Shown here: positions 40,310 through 52,482 of the stretch, piece by piece
How the letters are laid out: each line of letters starts with the position of its first letter
How positions within the stretch are numbered: position 1 is the stretch's first letter
NCBI GenBank assembly: GCA_038210445.1
Contig: JBBQWQ010000024.1
Location: forward strand, 53,961 to 117,960
Origin: JABFRG01 sp038210445
GTDB taxonomy: Bacteria > Myxococcota_A > Polyangia > Polyangiales > Polyangiaceae
Reading direction: 5' to 3'
Length of the DNA: 64,000 nt
Made by a program: the position numbers and the translations under genes
The notes under the pieces: generated by a model
What the model was told of the DNA's origin: nothing
What the model saw: the letters and a program-made list of their open reading frames with translations, nothing else
Database searches by the model: none

Positions 40310-42322
40310 GTGCGCGTGTGCCCCCAATGTTTGTCGGTGTACGACGAGGAGGCAGCCTACTGCCCCGAGGACGGCACCGAGCTGCGCCGGTCGGAGGATC
40401 GCTACCTCGGTCGCACCATTGCGTCCCGCTATCGCCTCATCAAGCGGCTTGGCTCCGGAGGCATGAGCGTCGTCTACCTGGCGCGTCACGTGATCATCGA
40501 CCGGCTCTCGGCCATCAAGATTCTTCGGGCCGACTTGGGGTCGAGCCCCGCCTACCGCGAGCGCTTTCTCCGGGAGGCCAAAGCGGTCAATCGCATCAAC
40601 CACCGGAACATCGTCGAGATCTCCGACGTCGGCGAGTCCGACGGCGTGGCCTACCTCGTCATGGAGTACATTTCCGGCGAGTCGCTCCTGGCGCATATCC
40701 AGAAGGGCGTTTTTCCCTGGCCGCGCGCCGCCTACGTGGCCGCGCAAATCGCCAGCGCACTCGGGCGCGCGCACCAGCTGGGCGTCATTCACCGGGACCT
40801 CAAGCCGGAGAACGTCATCCTGGTGCCGGACGAGAGCACCGAGGCCGAGCGGCACGAGCGCACCGGCGACTGGGGCACCCTCCGCGGCGACGCCCGCGAG
40901 CTGGTGAAGCTCACCGATTTTGGCATCGCGAAGATCGTCGACCTGCCCGCCATCACCTTCACCGAGCAACTCTTCGGCACCCCCGGCTACATCGCGCCCG
41001 AGTACGTGGAGGGGCAAGACGCCGGCGCCGCGGCCGACATCTACTCGCTCGGCGTGGTGCTCTACGAGATGGTCACGGGCGCCTTGCCCTTCGAAGGGAA
41101 GGGGCAGGCCGATCTCTTGCTCAAGCCGCTCACCACCGACCCCACGCCGCCCACCAAGCACACACCGTCGCTGCCGCAGGAGCTCGAGGGCCTCATCTTG
41201 CGAATGCTCGCGCGCCATCCGGAAGACCGCCCGGCCGATGCGTTCGTGGTGCACGACGCGCTCGCCGAGCTGAGTCGCCGCTACGGGTCGGTCTTCCCAG
41301 AAGACGCCGACTCCGTCGGTCGCATGACCGGCGCGCAGCGAGACGCCATGGCCACGGTGATGGACGCCGACGCGCTCTTCGAGCAAGAGCCGGCCACCCG
41401 TTCGTTTTCCCGTGAGCTTCGCCCGCCTTCGGCCCTGCCCGCGGCGCCGCCGCGGGAGTCGATCCCGCCGCCGCTCCAGGCTGCTGCGGCGCCGGAGACG
41501 GTCATGCGATCGCCCGGCTCCGATCTGCCGCCCGCATCGGAGGACGCCACCCGCATCGTCGCCCTGGGCATCCCGCCTTCGCTCTCGTCGACGCCCGACG
41601 TGGGCAATCCCATTCCCGCCGCGGCCTTTCCCGAGGCGCGCCCGCGGCTGTCGGCGCCGCCGCCCCGGGCCAGCGCGTTCCCCGCGCGCCTCTCCTGGGT
41701 ACCGCCCGCCGAGCACACCGCCGAGGGGTGGGAAGAGTCGCTGCGTGAGCTCGAGGCTTCGATCGACCGGGTGCGCCACCGCGGCGCGGTGCCGGAGGCC
41801 GATACCTCGCGCGCGGCAAGCCTTGCAGAGTCGGCCCGCGGCATGGTGCCGCGGGTGGAGCGCGCGTCGAACACCGTGGCCGACCTTCAGTTGCGGGTGG
41901 ATGAGCTGCAAGCGCGGGCGCGGGAGTTCCGTGCCAGCCTGGGCAAGGCCATCGATGTGCTCCTCCGCGATCGCTCCCGGGAGCGCGTGCGCATCGACGG
42001 GCTGCGGGCGCGGCGAAACATCGTTGCGGTGCGCATTCCCACCTCCACCGACGGTGCGCTCTGGGAGGCCGCGTCGCTGGCGGCCGAGGAAGAGCGGGCC
42101 CGCGCCGTCGACGCCGATCTCTCGTTCCAGATCGAATCGCTCCAGCGGGAGCTCGACCGGCGCAACGAAGATCTCGACCGCGAGCTGCTCGATGCCACCG
42201 GGCAGCTGGAGGGCGCGCTCTCGGCCTTTCGCGCGCTCACCAACGAGCTTTTGCGGGCCCTCGAAGCGGCCGCGACGTTGGTCTCCGCCAGCCACACCCG
42301 GCGACCGCGCCCTGTGGTGTGA
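40310..42322 (+). CDS. Zinc-ribbon Ser/Thr protein kinase with coiled-coil C-terminus
   Basis: The 670-residue protein starts with GTG 40310 and opens with a zinc ribbon (CPQCLSVYDEEAAYCPEDG, residues 4-22). The kinase domain (about 40-325) has GSGGMSVVY, Lys in AIKIL, HRDLKPENV, DFG and APEY, so it should be active. An insert of about 20 residues (DESTEAERHERTGDWGTLRG) separates the catalytic loop from DFG. After a Pro-rich linker, residues about 460-650 form coiled coils (TVADLQLRVDELQARAREF, DLSFQIESLQRELDRRNEDL). No membrane helix is seen. It appears to be a cytoplasmic scaffold-linked kinase and is probably its own transcript. Confidence 0.92.
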   Translation: MRVCPQCLSVYDEEAAYCPEDGTELRRSEDRYLGRTIASRYRLIKRLGSGGMSVVYLARHVIIDRLSAIKILRADLGSSPAYRERFLREAKAVNRINHRNIVEISDVGESDGVAYLVMEYISGESLLAHIQKGVFPWPRAAYVAAQIASALGRAHQLGVIHRDLKPENVILVPDESTEAERHERTGDWGTLRGDARELVKLTDFGIAKIVDLPAITFTEQLFGTPGYIAPEYVEGQDAGAAADIYSLGVVLYEMVTGALPFEGKGQADLLLKPLTTDPTPPTKHTPSLPQELEGLILRMLARHPEDRPADAFVVHDALAELSRRYGSVFPEDADSVGRMTGAQRDAMATVMDADALFEQEPATRSFSRELRPPSALPAAPPRESIPPPLQAAAAPETVMRSPGSDLPPASEDATRIVALGIPPSLSSTPDVGNPIPAAAFPEARPRLSAPPPRASAFPARLSWVPPAEHTAEGWEESLRELEASIDRVRHRGAVPEADTSRAASLAESARGMVPRVERASNTVADLQLRVDELQARAREFRASLGKAIDVLLRDRSRERVRIDGLRARRNIVAVRIPTSTDGALWEAASLAAEEERARAVDADLSFQIESLQRELDRRNEDLDRELLDATGQLEGALSAFRALTNELLRALEAAATLVSASHTRRPRPVV

Positions 42323-42437
42323 AGGTGTGAGCTGCGCGCGGCAGGGAAACCCTTTGGACCCAGCAAGGCGGCAGTTTATTCAAATGTTTTCGCACCTTCC
42401 CGCTACCGCTTCTACGCACTGAAGCATCGATTCCACA

Positions 42438-42461
42438 GGGTCGGACACCAATGTCAGACCC
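42438..42461. other. Inverted repeat in the 250-base gap before the DUF4382 gene
   Basis: Arms GGGTC-G-GACA and TGTC-A-GACCC pair with one mismatch around a CCAA loop, about 112 bases before the next gene. It could be a repetitive palindromic element or a regulator site. No terminator U-tract follows. Confidence 0.35.
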
Positions 42462-42572
42462 CCCCCGGCCCCGGCCGCCGCAGCGATTCGTCGAAGCGTC
42501 CGGAAGCGCCCGGCTTTCGCCGAAAGGGCAGGCGCGCCGCGCGCTGGCCGATGGGTTGCACAATGAGATCGC

Positions 42573-43163
42573 ATGACCCGGGTTTTTTCTTTCCTTCCTT
42601 TCGGTCGCGCCGGGCGCGTCCAAGAGCGGGGGTCGACATTCTCCCGGGTCTCTCGGACTTGTTTCGTTGCCTCCTTTCTTACCTTGCTTGCTTCGCTCGG
42701 CTGCGGGGCCGCAGCGGAGCCCGAGACGGGCTCTCTTTCCGTGAACCTTACCGACGCTCCGGGTCCGTACGAGCGGGTGGATGTGGACATCACGTCCATC
42801 GAAGTCCACCGCTCGGCGGATCCGGAGACCGTCTGGTCGCCGCTCTCGCGCGGCCCTTCGCGGGTGAACTTGCTGGCCCTCCGCAACGGCGCCGAGCTTC
42901 CGTTCGGCGCGGCGCAGGTGACCGCCGGCCACTACGACGCCTTTCGCGTCCGCGTCAGCGGCGCCAGCGTGACCCTGGGCGGGGTCGCCACGCAGCTGCC
43001 CCTCGATAGCTCGGTCACCGTCATCCCGTACGCGTTCCAGGTGGCGACCTACGACGACACGCAGGTGCTCCTCGATTTCGATGCCTTCGGATCGGTGAAG
43101 GAGCACGCGGGGCGCCTTTCGTTTTCGCCGGAGGTCTCGGTGAAACGCGAGCTGCGCCGCTGA
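42573..43163 (+). CDS. DUF4382 lipoprotein
   Basis: The 196-residue protein starts at ATG 42573. The signal peptide is long and ends with a lipobox ASLGC near residue 44. The mature domain shows the DUF4382 pattern GSLSVNLTDAPGPYERVDVD and ITSIEVHRS near 53-80, then VTAGHYDAFRVRVSG and later beta strands, an immunoglobulin-like exported fold. Its role is unknown. It ends one base before the stop of the convergent CPBP gene, and a weak inverted repeat lies upstream. Confidence 0.85.
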   Translation: MTRVFSFLPFGRAGRVQERGSTFSRVSRTCFVASFLTLLASLGCGAAAEPETGSLSVNLTDAPGPYERVDVDITSIEVHRSADPETVWSPLSRGPSRVNLLALRNGAELPFGAAQVTAGHYDAFRVRVSGASVTLGGVATQLPLDSSVTVIPYAFQVATYDDTQVLLDFDAFGSVKEHAGRLSFSPEVSVKRELRR

Positions 43164-43164
43164 T

Positions 43165-43845
43165 TCACGCCCGGCGCCGGAGAAGGCCGCCCAACGCCTC
43201 GCGACGCCGCGCCACGCCTTCGCCCGGACCGGCAAGCTCGCGCAGATGGATCGCGTTGAGGTAATTCACGAGCACGTGCGCCAGTACCGGCCCCAGCAGC
43301 GATCCGGTGGCGCGGTAGAGCAGCCCCAGCGCCGCGCCGAAGAGCGCCGCGGAGACCATGAACGGCACGCGTCCCGCTCCGCGCACCTGGTGCACGAGAC
43401 CGAAGAGCACGCTCGACGCCACCACGCCCACGGCTTCGCCGAGGAAGCCGCGGAAGAACAGCTCTTCGCCCACGCCTGCGCCGATGGCTGCGAGAACGAG
43501 CAGTCGGGTCGAGAGGCCGCGGAGCGACGGCCGAAGTGAGGCCTCGAGGGCCTTGCCACCGGGGACGCGTGTCAAGAGCGCGCGCGTTAAGAAGAGGGTG
43601 ATGGCGGCCACCGAGAGGCCGCCGCCGGCGCTCACCAGCAGGCCGAGCAGCGTGTCGTCGCGCAGCGCCTCGAGCCACGGCTCACGGGCGACCGGGTTCA
43701 CGCCGCAAAGTAGGCTGGCGCCGAGCCCCACCACGAAGAGCCCAAACGGAAGCACCCATCGCAAGCTCGCGCCGTCGCGAGGCGGCGCCGGAGGTCCAGC
43801 CAGCGCGGGAAAGCTACGCGGCGTCCGCAAACGCAGCCCGCCCAT
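43165..43845 (-). CDS. CPBP-family intramembrane metalloprotease
   Basis: The 226-residue form starts at ATG 43845; GTG 43875, ten codons upstream, is an alternative. About six membrane helices are seen. The catalytic motifs of the family are complete: GVGEELFFRGFLGE (EExxxR), LFGLVHQVRG (His) and LAHVLVNYLN (HxxxN). It is the second CPBP protease of the window but is not closely similar to the one at 35389. Substrate and pathway are unknown. A GGGCGC...GCGCCC hairpin (43949-43965) lies in the gap to the divergent signalling gene. Confidence 0.88.
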   Translation of the reverse strand: MGGLRLRTPRSFPALAGPPAPPRDGASLRWVLPFGLFVVGLGASLLCGVNPVAREPWLEALRDDTLLGLLVSAGGGLSVAAITLFLTRALLTRVPGGKALEASLRPSLRGLSTRLLVLAAIGAGVGEELFFRGFLGEAVGVVASSVLFGLVHQVRGAGRVPFMVSAALFGAALGLLYRATGSLLGPVLAHVLVNYLNAIHLRELAGPGEGVARRREALGGLLRRRA

Positions 43846-44006
43846 CGCCGCCGCCACCGTCGCCCGAGCCTTCACGCCCGGAGAGTTCCACGTTTGCCCC
43901 GCTGCAGCAAGGCGCGCCTCGGCGCACGAGGGCTCGGATCCGGAGCGTGGGCGCATTTCGCGCCCCAACGCCGCCCGCGCCTCTGCTACCTTGTGGCTCG
44001 TTGACC

Positions 44007-45476
<1,470 letters not shown>

Positions 45477-45483
45477 GCCGCGC

Positions 45484-46240
45484 ATGAGGCGTTCCTTCGC
45501 GATTCACTGGCTGGGCACGGTTCCCTACGGCGAGGCCCACGCGCTGCAAGAGGAGCTGGTGCGCGCACGGGTGGCCGGCGAGGTGGGCGACGTGGTGCTG
45601 CTGCTTGAGCACACCAAGGTCATCACCCTGGGCCGCGGCGCGCCCATGGCCGACGTCATTGCGCCGGAGGAAGTGCGGGCCGCGCAGCAGGTGGAGCTGT
45701 TCGAGACCGGTCGCGGCGGCCAGGTGACGGCCCACGCGCCGGGGCAGCTGGTGGCGTACCCCATCGTCGACTTGAAGCCCGAGCGCTGCGACGTGCGAAA
45801 GTACATTCGCGATCTCGGCGAGGTGATGGTGCGCCTGGTGGCGGGCACCGGCCTCGATGCGCGCTTCGTTCCCGAATCGGCGCTCATCGGCGTGTGGATC
45901 GACAAGAACGCGCCGCGCGCGTATGCGGGCGGAGATACCGAGAAGGTCGGCGCCATCGGCGTGCGTCTCTCGCGCTGGGTGACCATGCACGGGTTCGCCC
46001 TCAACGTGCAGACCGACCTCTCGATCTTCGATCTCATCGTGCCGTGCGGCATTCGCGACCACGGCGTCACCTCGCTGGCCGCGCACGGCGTCACCGAAAC
46101 GCCCCACGGCCTGGTGCCGGCGGCGGCGCGCCACTTCGGCGAGGTGTTCGACGCCGACGTGCGCATCGCCAGCGCCCAAGAGACGCACGAGCTCCGCGCG
46201 CGCGCAGCCGAGAATGCCGCGCGCGCCGAAGCCGAGCTCG

Positions 46241-46254
<14 letters not shown>
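45484..46254 (+). CDS. lipB: Octanoyl-[acyl-carrier-protein]:protein octanoyltransferase
   Basis: Transfers octanoyl groups from ACP to lipoyl domains, the first step of lipoate synthesis. The 256-residue protein starts at ATG 45484. Motifs are HTKVITLGRGAP, FETGRGGQVTAHAPGQLVAY (about 75-95), KVGAIGVRLSRWVTMHGFAL with the catalytic Lys, and the catalytic Cys in IVPCGIRDHGVTSL. All key residues are present. No lipA lies next to it. The 3' end overlaps the convergent acyl-CoA ligase gene by 14 bases. Confidence 0.95.
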
Positions 46255-47869
<1,615 letters not shown>

Positions 47870-47993
47870 GGGGCGAAGCGTGACACAGGTGCAGGCCCGC
47901 GGGAAGCGCGCGAACGGCCTTCCGCGCGCACCGGACGCGTTCATGTCGCAGCGCGGCAACGGGCCGGACGCCCTTGTGCTAGACCGTCGCCGC

Positions 47994-49913
47994 ATGACTC
48001 TCCTCGCCGCGCGCGCGCTCACCAAAGCCTACGGCGCCGATCCGCTGTTCTCCAACCTCGAGTTCGCCGTCGAAGAGGGAGATCGCATCGGCCTTCTGGG
48101 CATCAACGGCACTGGCAAGTCGACGCTGCTGCGGGTTTTGGCCGGCCTCGAGCCGTGTGACACCGGCGCCGTGGAGAAGAAGCGGGGCGCCACCATTCTG
48201 TACCTGGCGCAGGAGCCCGAGCTTCCGGGCGACGCCAGTGCCGAAGAGGTGGTGCTGGCCGGCCTCGGTGACTGGTACGCCGCCAAGCTGCGCTACGATC
48301 GTGCCATCAAGGGCGCGGAAGACGGCGTCTCGAACCTCGACGAGCTGGGCCATGCATCGGAAGAGCTCGACCGGCTCGGCGGCTGGGACCGCGGCCACGT
48401 GGCGCTCGACATGATCACCCGCCTCGGCCTGCTCGACCCCGCGCAAAAGGTCGGCACCATGAGCGGCGGCGAGCGTCGCCGGGTGGCCCTGGCGCGCATT
48501 CTGGTGGCCAAGCCCGACCTCGCGATCCTCGACGAGCCCACCAACCATCTCGACGCCGACACCATCGAGTGGCTCGAGACGTATCTCCTCGAGGAGTATC
48601 CGGGCGCGCTGCTCTTCGTAACCCACGATCGCTACGTGCTCGACACCGTGGCCACCCGCATCTTCGAGCTCGATCGCGGGAGCCTGCGGGCCTACGAAGG
48701 CGGCTACGAAGACTTCCTGGAAAAGAAGGCGGAGCTCTTGGCCCACGAGGCCCGCGCCGAGTCGAACCGGCTGAACATCCTGCGCCGCGAGAAGGCCTGG
48801 CTCATGCGCGGCGCCAAGGCGCGCACCACCAAGCAGAAGGCGCGCATCCAGCGAGCCGAAGCCATGGTCCAGGCGGCGCCGCCGCGGGCGCGGGAGAAGC
48901 TGGTGCTCGAGGCCGCCGCCACCCGGAGCGGCAAGTCGATCCTCGACCTCAAGAAAGCCGACATCGGCCTCCCCGGGCGCCCGCTGGTACAGGGGCTGGA
49001 GATGTCGCTGGTGATCGGCGATCGCATCGGCATCGTGGGGCCCAACGGCGTAGGCAAGACCACGTTTTTTCGCACCGTGGTGGGCGACATTCCGCCGCTC
49101 GCGGGCGAAGTAAAGCTCGGTCAGAACACCAAGGTCGCGTACTTCGACCAGAGCCGCGCCAACCTGGAGAACGACTGGTCGATTTACGACAACGTGGCCG
49201 AGCGCGAAGGGGCGGAGCGCGTCGGCGGCGGAACGGTGGCCATGGGCGAGCGCGTGGTGGAGCTCCGCACGTACCTCGAGCAGTTCCTGTTCGACCCCAG
49301 CAAGCAGCGCCAGAAGGTGGGCTCGCTCTCGGGCGGCGAGCGCGCCCGGGTGGCGCTGGCCAAGCTCCTCAAGGGCGGCGCCAACCTGCTCATGCTCGAC
49401 GAGCCCACCAACGATCTCGACACGCAGACGCTGGCAGCTATGGAAGACATGCTGACCAATTGGCCGGGCACGCTGCTGGTCATCTCTCACGATCGGTACT
49501 TCCTCAACCGCGTCGCCACCGCCATTCTGGCGTTCGATCCCGCCACCCACAATGGCACGCTCTACCCCGGCGGCTACGACGACTACCGGCGCATGAAGAG
49601 CGAGGAAGACGCGGCCGCCAAGGCCCAGCCGGCGGCCCCGGCGAAGGGTGCCGCCGCCGTCGCCGCAGCGCCCGCGGCCAAGGGCAAGCTCACGTACGCC
49701 GAGCGCAAGGAGTTCGACGGAATCCTCGACAAGGTCGCAGAGGCCGAGGCGCAGGTGGCCTCGGTGGAAAAGTCGCTGGCCGACCCGGATCTCTACGCCA
49801 AAGACAAGGCGCGCGCCGGCGCCCTGCAGCGGGAGCTCGACGCCGCCCACGCGGTGGTCACCAAGCTCATGTCGCGCTGGGAAGAGCTGGAGAAGAAGAG
49901 CAACGGCGGCTGA
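47994..49913 (+). CDS. uup: ABC-F family ATP-binding protein (Uup type)
   Basis: Duplicated-ATPase protein of the ABC-F family, which acts on the ribosome or on DNA rather than in transport. The 639-residue protein starts at ATG 47994 (MTLLAARALTKAYGADPLFS). The first ATPase has GINGTGKST, SGGERRRVALARIL, DEPTNHLD; the second GPNGVGKTT, SGGERARVALAKLL, DEPTNDLD. Both are complete. The linker between them is rich in Arg and Lys. The C-terminal 75 residues (LTYAERKEFDGIL, coiled-coil) are characteristic of Uup. No membrane helix or permease is nearby. Confidence 0.93.
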   Translation: MTLLAARALTKAYGADPLFSNLEFAVEEGDRIGLLGINGTGKSTLLRVLAGLEPCDTGAVEKKRGATILYLAQEPELPGDASAEEVVLAGLGDWYAAKLRYDRAIKGAEDGVSNLDELGHASEELDRLGGWDRGHVALDMITRLGLLDPAQKVGTMSGGERRRVALARILVAKPDLAILDEPTNHLDADTIEWLETYLLEEYPGALLFVTHDRYVLDTVATRIFELDRGSLRAYEGGYEDFLEKKAELLAHEARAESNRLNILRREKAWLMRGAKARTTKQKARIQRAEAMVQAAPPRAREKLVLEAAATRSGKSILDLKKADIGLPGRPLVQGLEMSLVIGDRIGIVGPNGVGKTTFFRTVVGDIPPLAGEVKLGQNTKVAYFDQSRANLENDWSIYDNVAEREGAERVGGGTVAMGERVVELRTYLEQFLFDPSKQRQKVGSLSGGERARVALAKLLKGGANLLMLDEPTNDLDTQTLAAMEDMLTNWPGTLLVISHDRYFLNRVATAILAFDPATHNGTLYPGGYDDYRRMKSEEDAAAKAQPAAPAKGAAAVAAAPAAKGKLTYAERKEFDGILDKVAEAEAQVASVEKSLADPDLYAKDKARAGALQRELDAAHAVVTKLMSRWEELEKKSNGG

Positions 49914-49922
49914 CCGCGCGCG

Positions 49923-50633
49923 TCAGGTCTTCTCGTGGAGCACGCGCAGGTACATTTTGGCCTGCGAGTTGTCGGGCTCGAGCTCGACCACCTTGGTCCA
50001 CTCGGCCTCGGCGCCCTGCGCGTCGCCCATGGCCATGAGGGTTACGCCCATCTGCACCCGCGCCGGCACGTAGGAAGGCCGCGAGGCGATGGCCGCCGCG
50101 TAGTGCGTCTTGGCGCGCGACAGATCGTTCACTTGGCGCAGCAGCGAGCCCAGCTTGGTGCGCAGGTCGGCGAAGCTCGGGCACAGCGTGACCGCCTTTT
50201 CGTATTCGGCGATGGCCTCGTGCACCAGGCTCACGTCGGCGTAGGCGTCGCCCAGAGCGGCATGCATGTTGGCGAGGCGCCCTCGGGCGAACGGGTCGAG
50301 GCCGCCTTCGCGCTGGCCTTCGTGGGGCTTTGCCTGGATGCGCTCGTAGATCTCCTTGGCCTTCTCGTACTTGCCCCGATCGTTGTAGGTAACGGCGAGG
50401 TTCAGTGCGGCCTCGGTGTAGGCCGGATTGAGCTCCAGCGCCGCCTCCAGATGCTTCTCGGCGGCGATGAAATTCCCGCGCGAGTGGGCGATGACCCCGA
50501 GCATGTTGTGCACGTCGGCGAAGCGATCTTCTTTGTCGAGGACCAGCCGCAGCATCTGCTCTGCGCGCTCCCACTCCCCCTTCGCGTAGTACTCGCGGCC
50601 GAGGGAAAGGTGCTGTTTGGTGCTCTCGTCCAT
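49923..50633 (-). CDS. TPR-repeat protein
   Basis: The 236-residue protein starts at ATG 50633 (MDESTKQHLSLGREYYAKGE). It consists of six tetratricopeptide repeats: units such as LGREYYAKGEWERAEQMLRL, LGVIAHSRGNFIAAEKHLEA, LAVTYNDRGKYEKAKEIYER, LGDAYADVSLVHEAIAEYEK and MGVTLMAMGDAQGAEAEWTK. There is no signal peptide or other domain, so it probably mediates protein contacts in the cytoplasm. The gene is convergent with the Uup gene, 9 bases away. TPR proteins of this type in myxobacteria sometimes serve gliding or secretion complexes, but nothing here supports one of them. Confidence 0.88.
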   Translation of the reverse strand: MDESTKQHLSLGREYYAKGEWERAEQMLRLVLDKEDRFADVHNMLGVIAHSRGNFIAAEKHLEAALELNPAYTEAALNLAVTYNDRGKYEKAKEIYERIQAKPHEGQREGGLDPFARGRLANMHAALGDAYADVSLVHEAIAEYEKAVTLCPSFADLRTKLGSLLRQVNDLSRAKTHYAAAIASRPSYVPARVQMGVTLMAMGDAQGAEAEWTKVVELEPDNSQAKMYLRVLHEKT

Positions 50634-50833
50634 GGACCTCTACCCTTATCAGGGGTGGCCCCGGCGAGGCAATCGCGCGCCGCGCGGGCGCTTCAGTGAT
50701 GGGCCTCTGTGGCCTTGAAATGGCCAGTCTAGGGCTTTGAGGAGGCCATACGATAGCCATGACGTAGCCATCGAGGCCGAGCCGCGCGAAAGCGAGGTTG
50801 CGACCCGGCCCGGGGGCCGCTACACCAGGGGCC

Positions 50834-52399
50834 GTGGACGCGGAAGAGGTGACGAACAACGCCGAGCCGCCCGCGGCGTCCGTGCCGCCGGGAGCCGCAG
50901 CGTCGCCGGTCGACGACGACGTGCCTCCGCCTTCCGAAGAGCAAGGCGCCGAGGCGCCGGAGCCCGAGCCATCGCCGGAGACCGAAGGCGGCTGGAGCGC
51001 GTCGCGCAAACGCACCTACGCAGCGGCCGGGTTCGTGTTCCTCGCCACCGTCGCGCTCTACGGCGGCCTCCGGCATCCTTCGCAGGAGCTCGCGTCGGGC
51101 CTACCCAGTCTCGCCCTTACCGCCGCCACCACCACCACGAGCGCCGCCGCGCCCGCTGCGTCCGCCGCCGGCACTGCCGAGCCCGACGCCAGGCCGAAGA
51201 CGTTCCGCGTCGCCTCGTACAAAGGGGACGACGCGGTAGAGCTGTTCGAGGCCACCGTCGGCAAGCGCACGCTGCTCGCCGCCTTCGCCAAGGCCGGCCT
51301 CTCCCACAACGAGTCTGCGCGGCTGCTCAAGGCGTTCGATGGCCAGCGGCGCTTCGACAAGCCGGGACCCAAGGACACCTTTGCCTTCGCGCGCGACAAG
51401 GCCTCACATCGGCTTCTGGCCTTCGAGTACGAGGTCTCGCCCAGCGAGGTGTTCCAGGCGCGCGACACCGACGGCCACCTCGTGGCAAAGAAGCTCGACC
51501 TCACGGTGGACAGGCGCCGCGTGACCGCGGGCTTCCTGGTGGCCGACGGCCTCAAGGCAGCGATCACCCAGGCGAGCCTCGACGCCGACGTACTCAAGCG
51601 CCTCGACGACGCGCTCGACGGGCACCTGGAGCTGGCCGACATCCACGCCGGCGCGCGGCTGCGCATCGTGGCCACCGAGGCCCGCGTGGAGGGCGTGTTC
51701 TCTCGCTACGAGACCATCGAAGCGGTGGAGTACCTGCCGCCGCGCAACAACGTGGCGCCGCTCCGGGTGTATGCGTTCGGCGAAGGAAAGAAGGCCGCGC
51801 ACTACGACGCCAAGGGGCAGCGGCCGTATCACGGCGGATGGCGCATGCCGATTCCGCTGGCGCGCATCACCTCGCGGTTCAACCCGCACCGCATGCACCC
51901 GGTTCTCCACCGGGTGATGCCCCACAACGGCATCGACTTCGCCGGCAGCACCGGCACGCCAGTGTACGCGGTCGCGCCCGGGACGCTGAAGTTTGCCGCC
52001 GACTCCGGACCCTGCGGCAACATGGTGCAGATTCTCCACTCCAACGGCCTGGTCTCGGCCTACTGCCACCTCTCCAAGTTCGCGCCGAGCCTCAAGGCCG
52101 GCCAGAAGGTGGAGGGCCGGCAGCTGGTGGGCTACGTGGGACAGACCGGCCGCGTAACCGGCCCGCACCTTCACTTCGCCGTGAAGAAGGGCGCTGCCTT
52201 CATCGACCCCTTGAGCCTCAAGATGGGGGGCGTGCAGGTCCTCCCCAAGGGAGACCGCGAGGCCTTCGGCGACAAGAAGAAGGAGATGGACGCGCTCCTC
52301 GACGGCATCGCGCTGCCCGCCGCGCCGGCCTCCGAAGCCGACGGGGGCGTCGAAGCCGACGACGTGAATCTGGATGAGGACCCGGACGACGAAAAATGA
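50834..52399 (+). CDS. M23-family peptidoglycan DD-endopeptidase (MepM-like)
   Basis: I start this 521-residue protein at GTG 50834 (VDAEEVTNNAEPP), after CAGGGG. A Pro/Glu-rich cytoplasmic tail (to about 60) and one membrane helix (YAAAGFVFLATVALYGGL) precede a periplasmic region: an OapA/LysM-like arm (about 145-300), then the M23 domain (about 345-470) with zinc ligands in MPHNGIDFAGSTGTPVYA (HxxxD) and GPHLHFAVKK (HxH), plus active-site His in HLSK. All ligands are kept. Such enzymes cut peptide crosslinks for wall growth. It is followed by an MCE gene, 83 bases downstream. Confidence 0.9.
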   Translation: MDAEEVTNNAEPPAASVPPGAAASPVDDDVPPPSEEQGAEAPEPEPSPETEGGWSASRKRTYAAAGFVFLATVALYGGLRHPSQELASGLPSLALTAATTTTSAAAPAASAAGTAEPDARPKTFRVASYKGDDAVELFEATVGKRTLLAAFAKAGLSHNESARLLKAFDGQRRFDKPGPKDTFAFARDKASHRLLAFEYEVSPSEVFQARDTDGHLVAKKLDLTVDRRRVTAGFLVADGLKAAITQASLDADVLKRLDDALDGHLELADIHAGARLRIVATEARVEGVFSRYETIEAVEYLPPRNNVAPLRVYAFGEGKKAAHYDAKGQRPYHGGWRMPIPLARITSRFNPHRMHPVLHRVMPHNGIDFAGSTGTPVYAVAPGTLKFAADSGPCGNMVQILHSNGLVSAYCHLSKFAPSLKAGQKVEGRQLVGYVGQTGRVTGPHLHFAVKKGAAFIDPLSLKMGGVQVLPKGDREAFGDKKKEMDALLDGIALPAAPASEADGGVEADDVNLDEDPDDEK

Positions 52400-52482
52400 G
52401 CGGGGGAGGGCGGGCAAGCGAGGTCGCGAACGAGCCGATTGAGTTCGGCCCCGCGACCGACTAGCGTTGCGGGAGTATCCAG

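Noticed and set aside
40184..42295. Open frame of about 700 codons opposite the zinc-ribbon kinase
   Set aside because: Composition-driven shadow with no domains; the kinase motifs lie on the plus strand.
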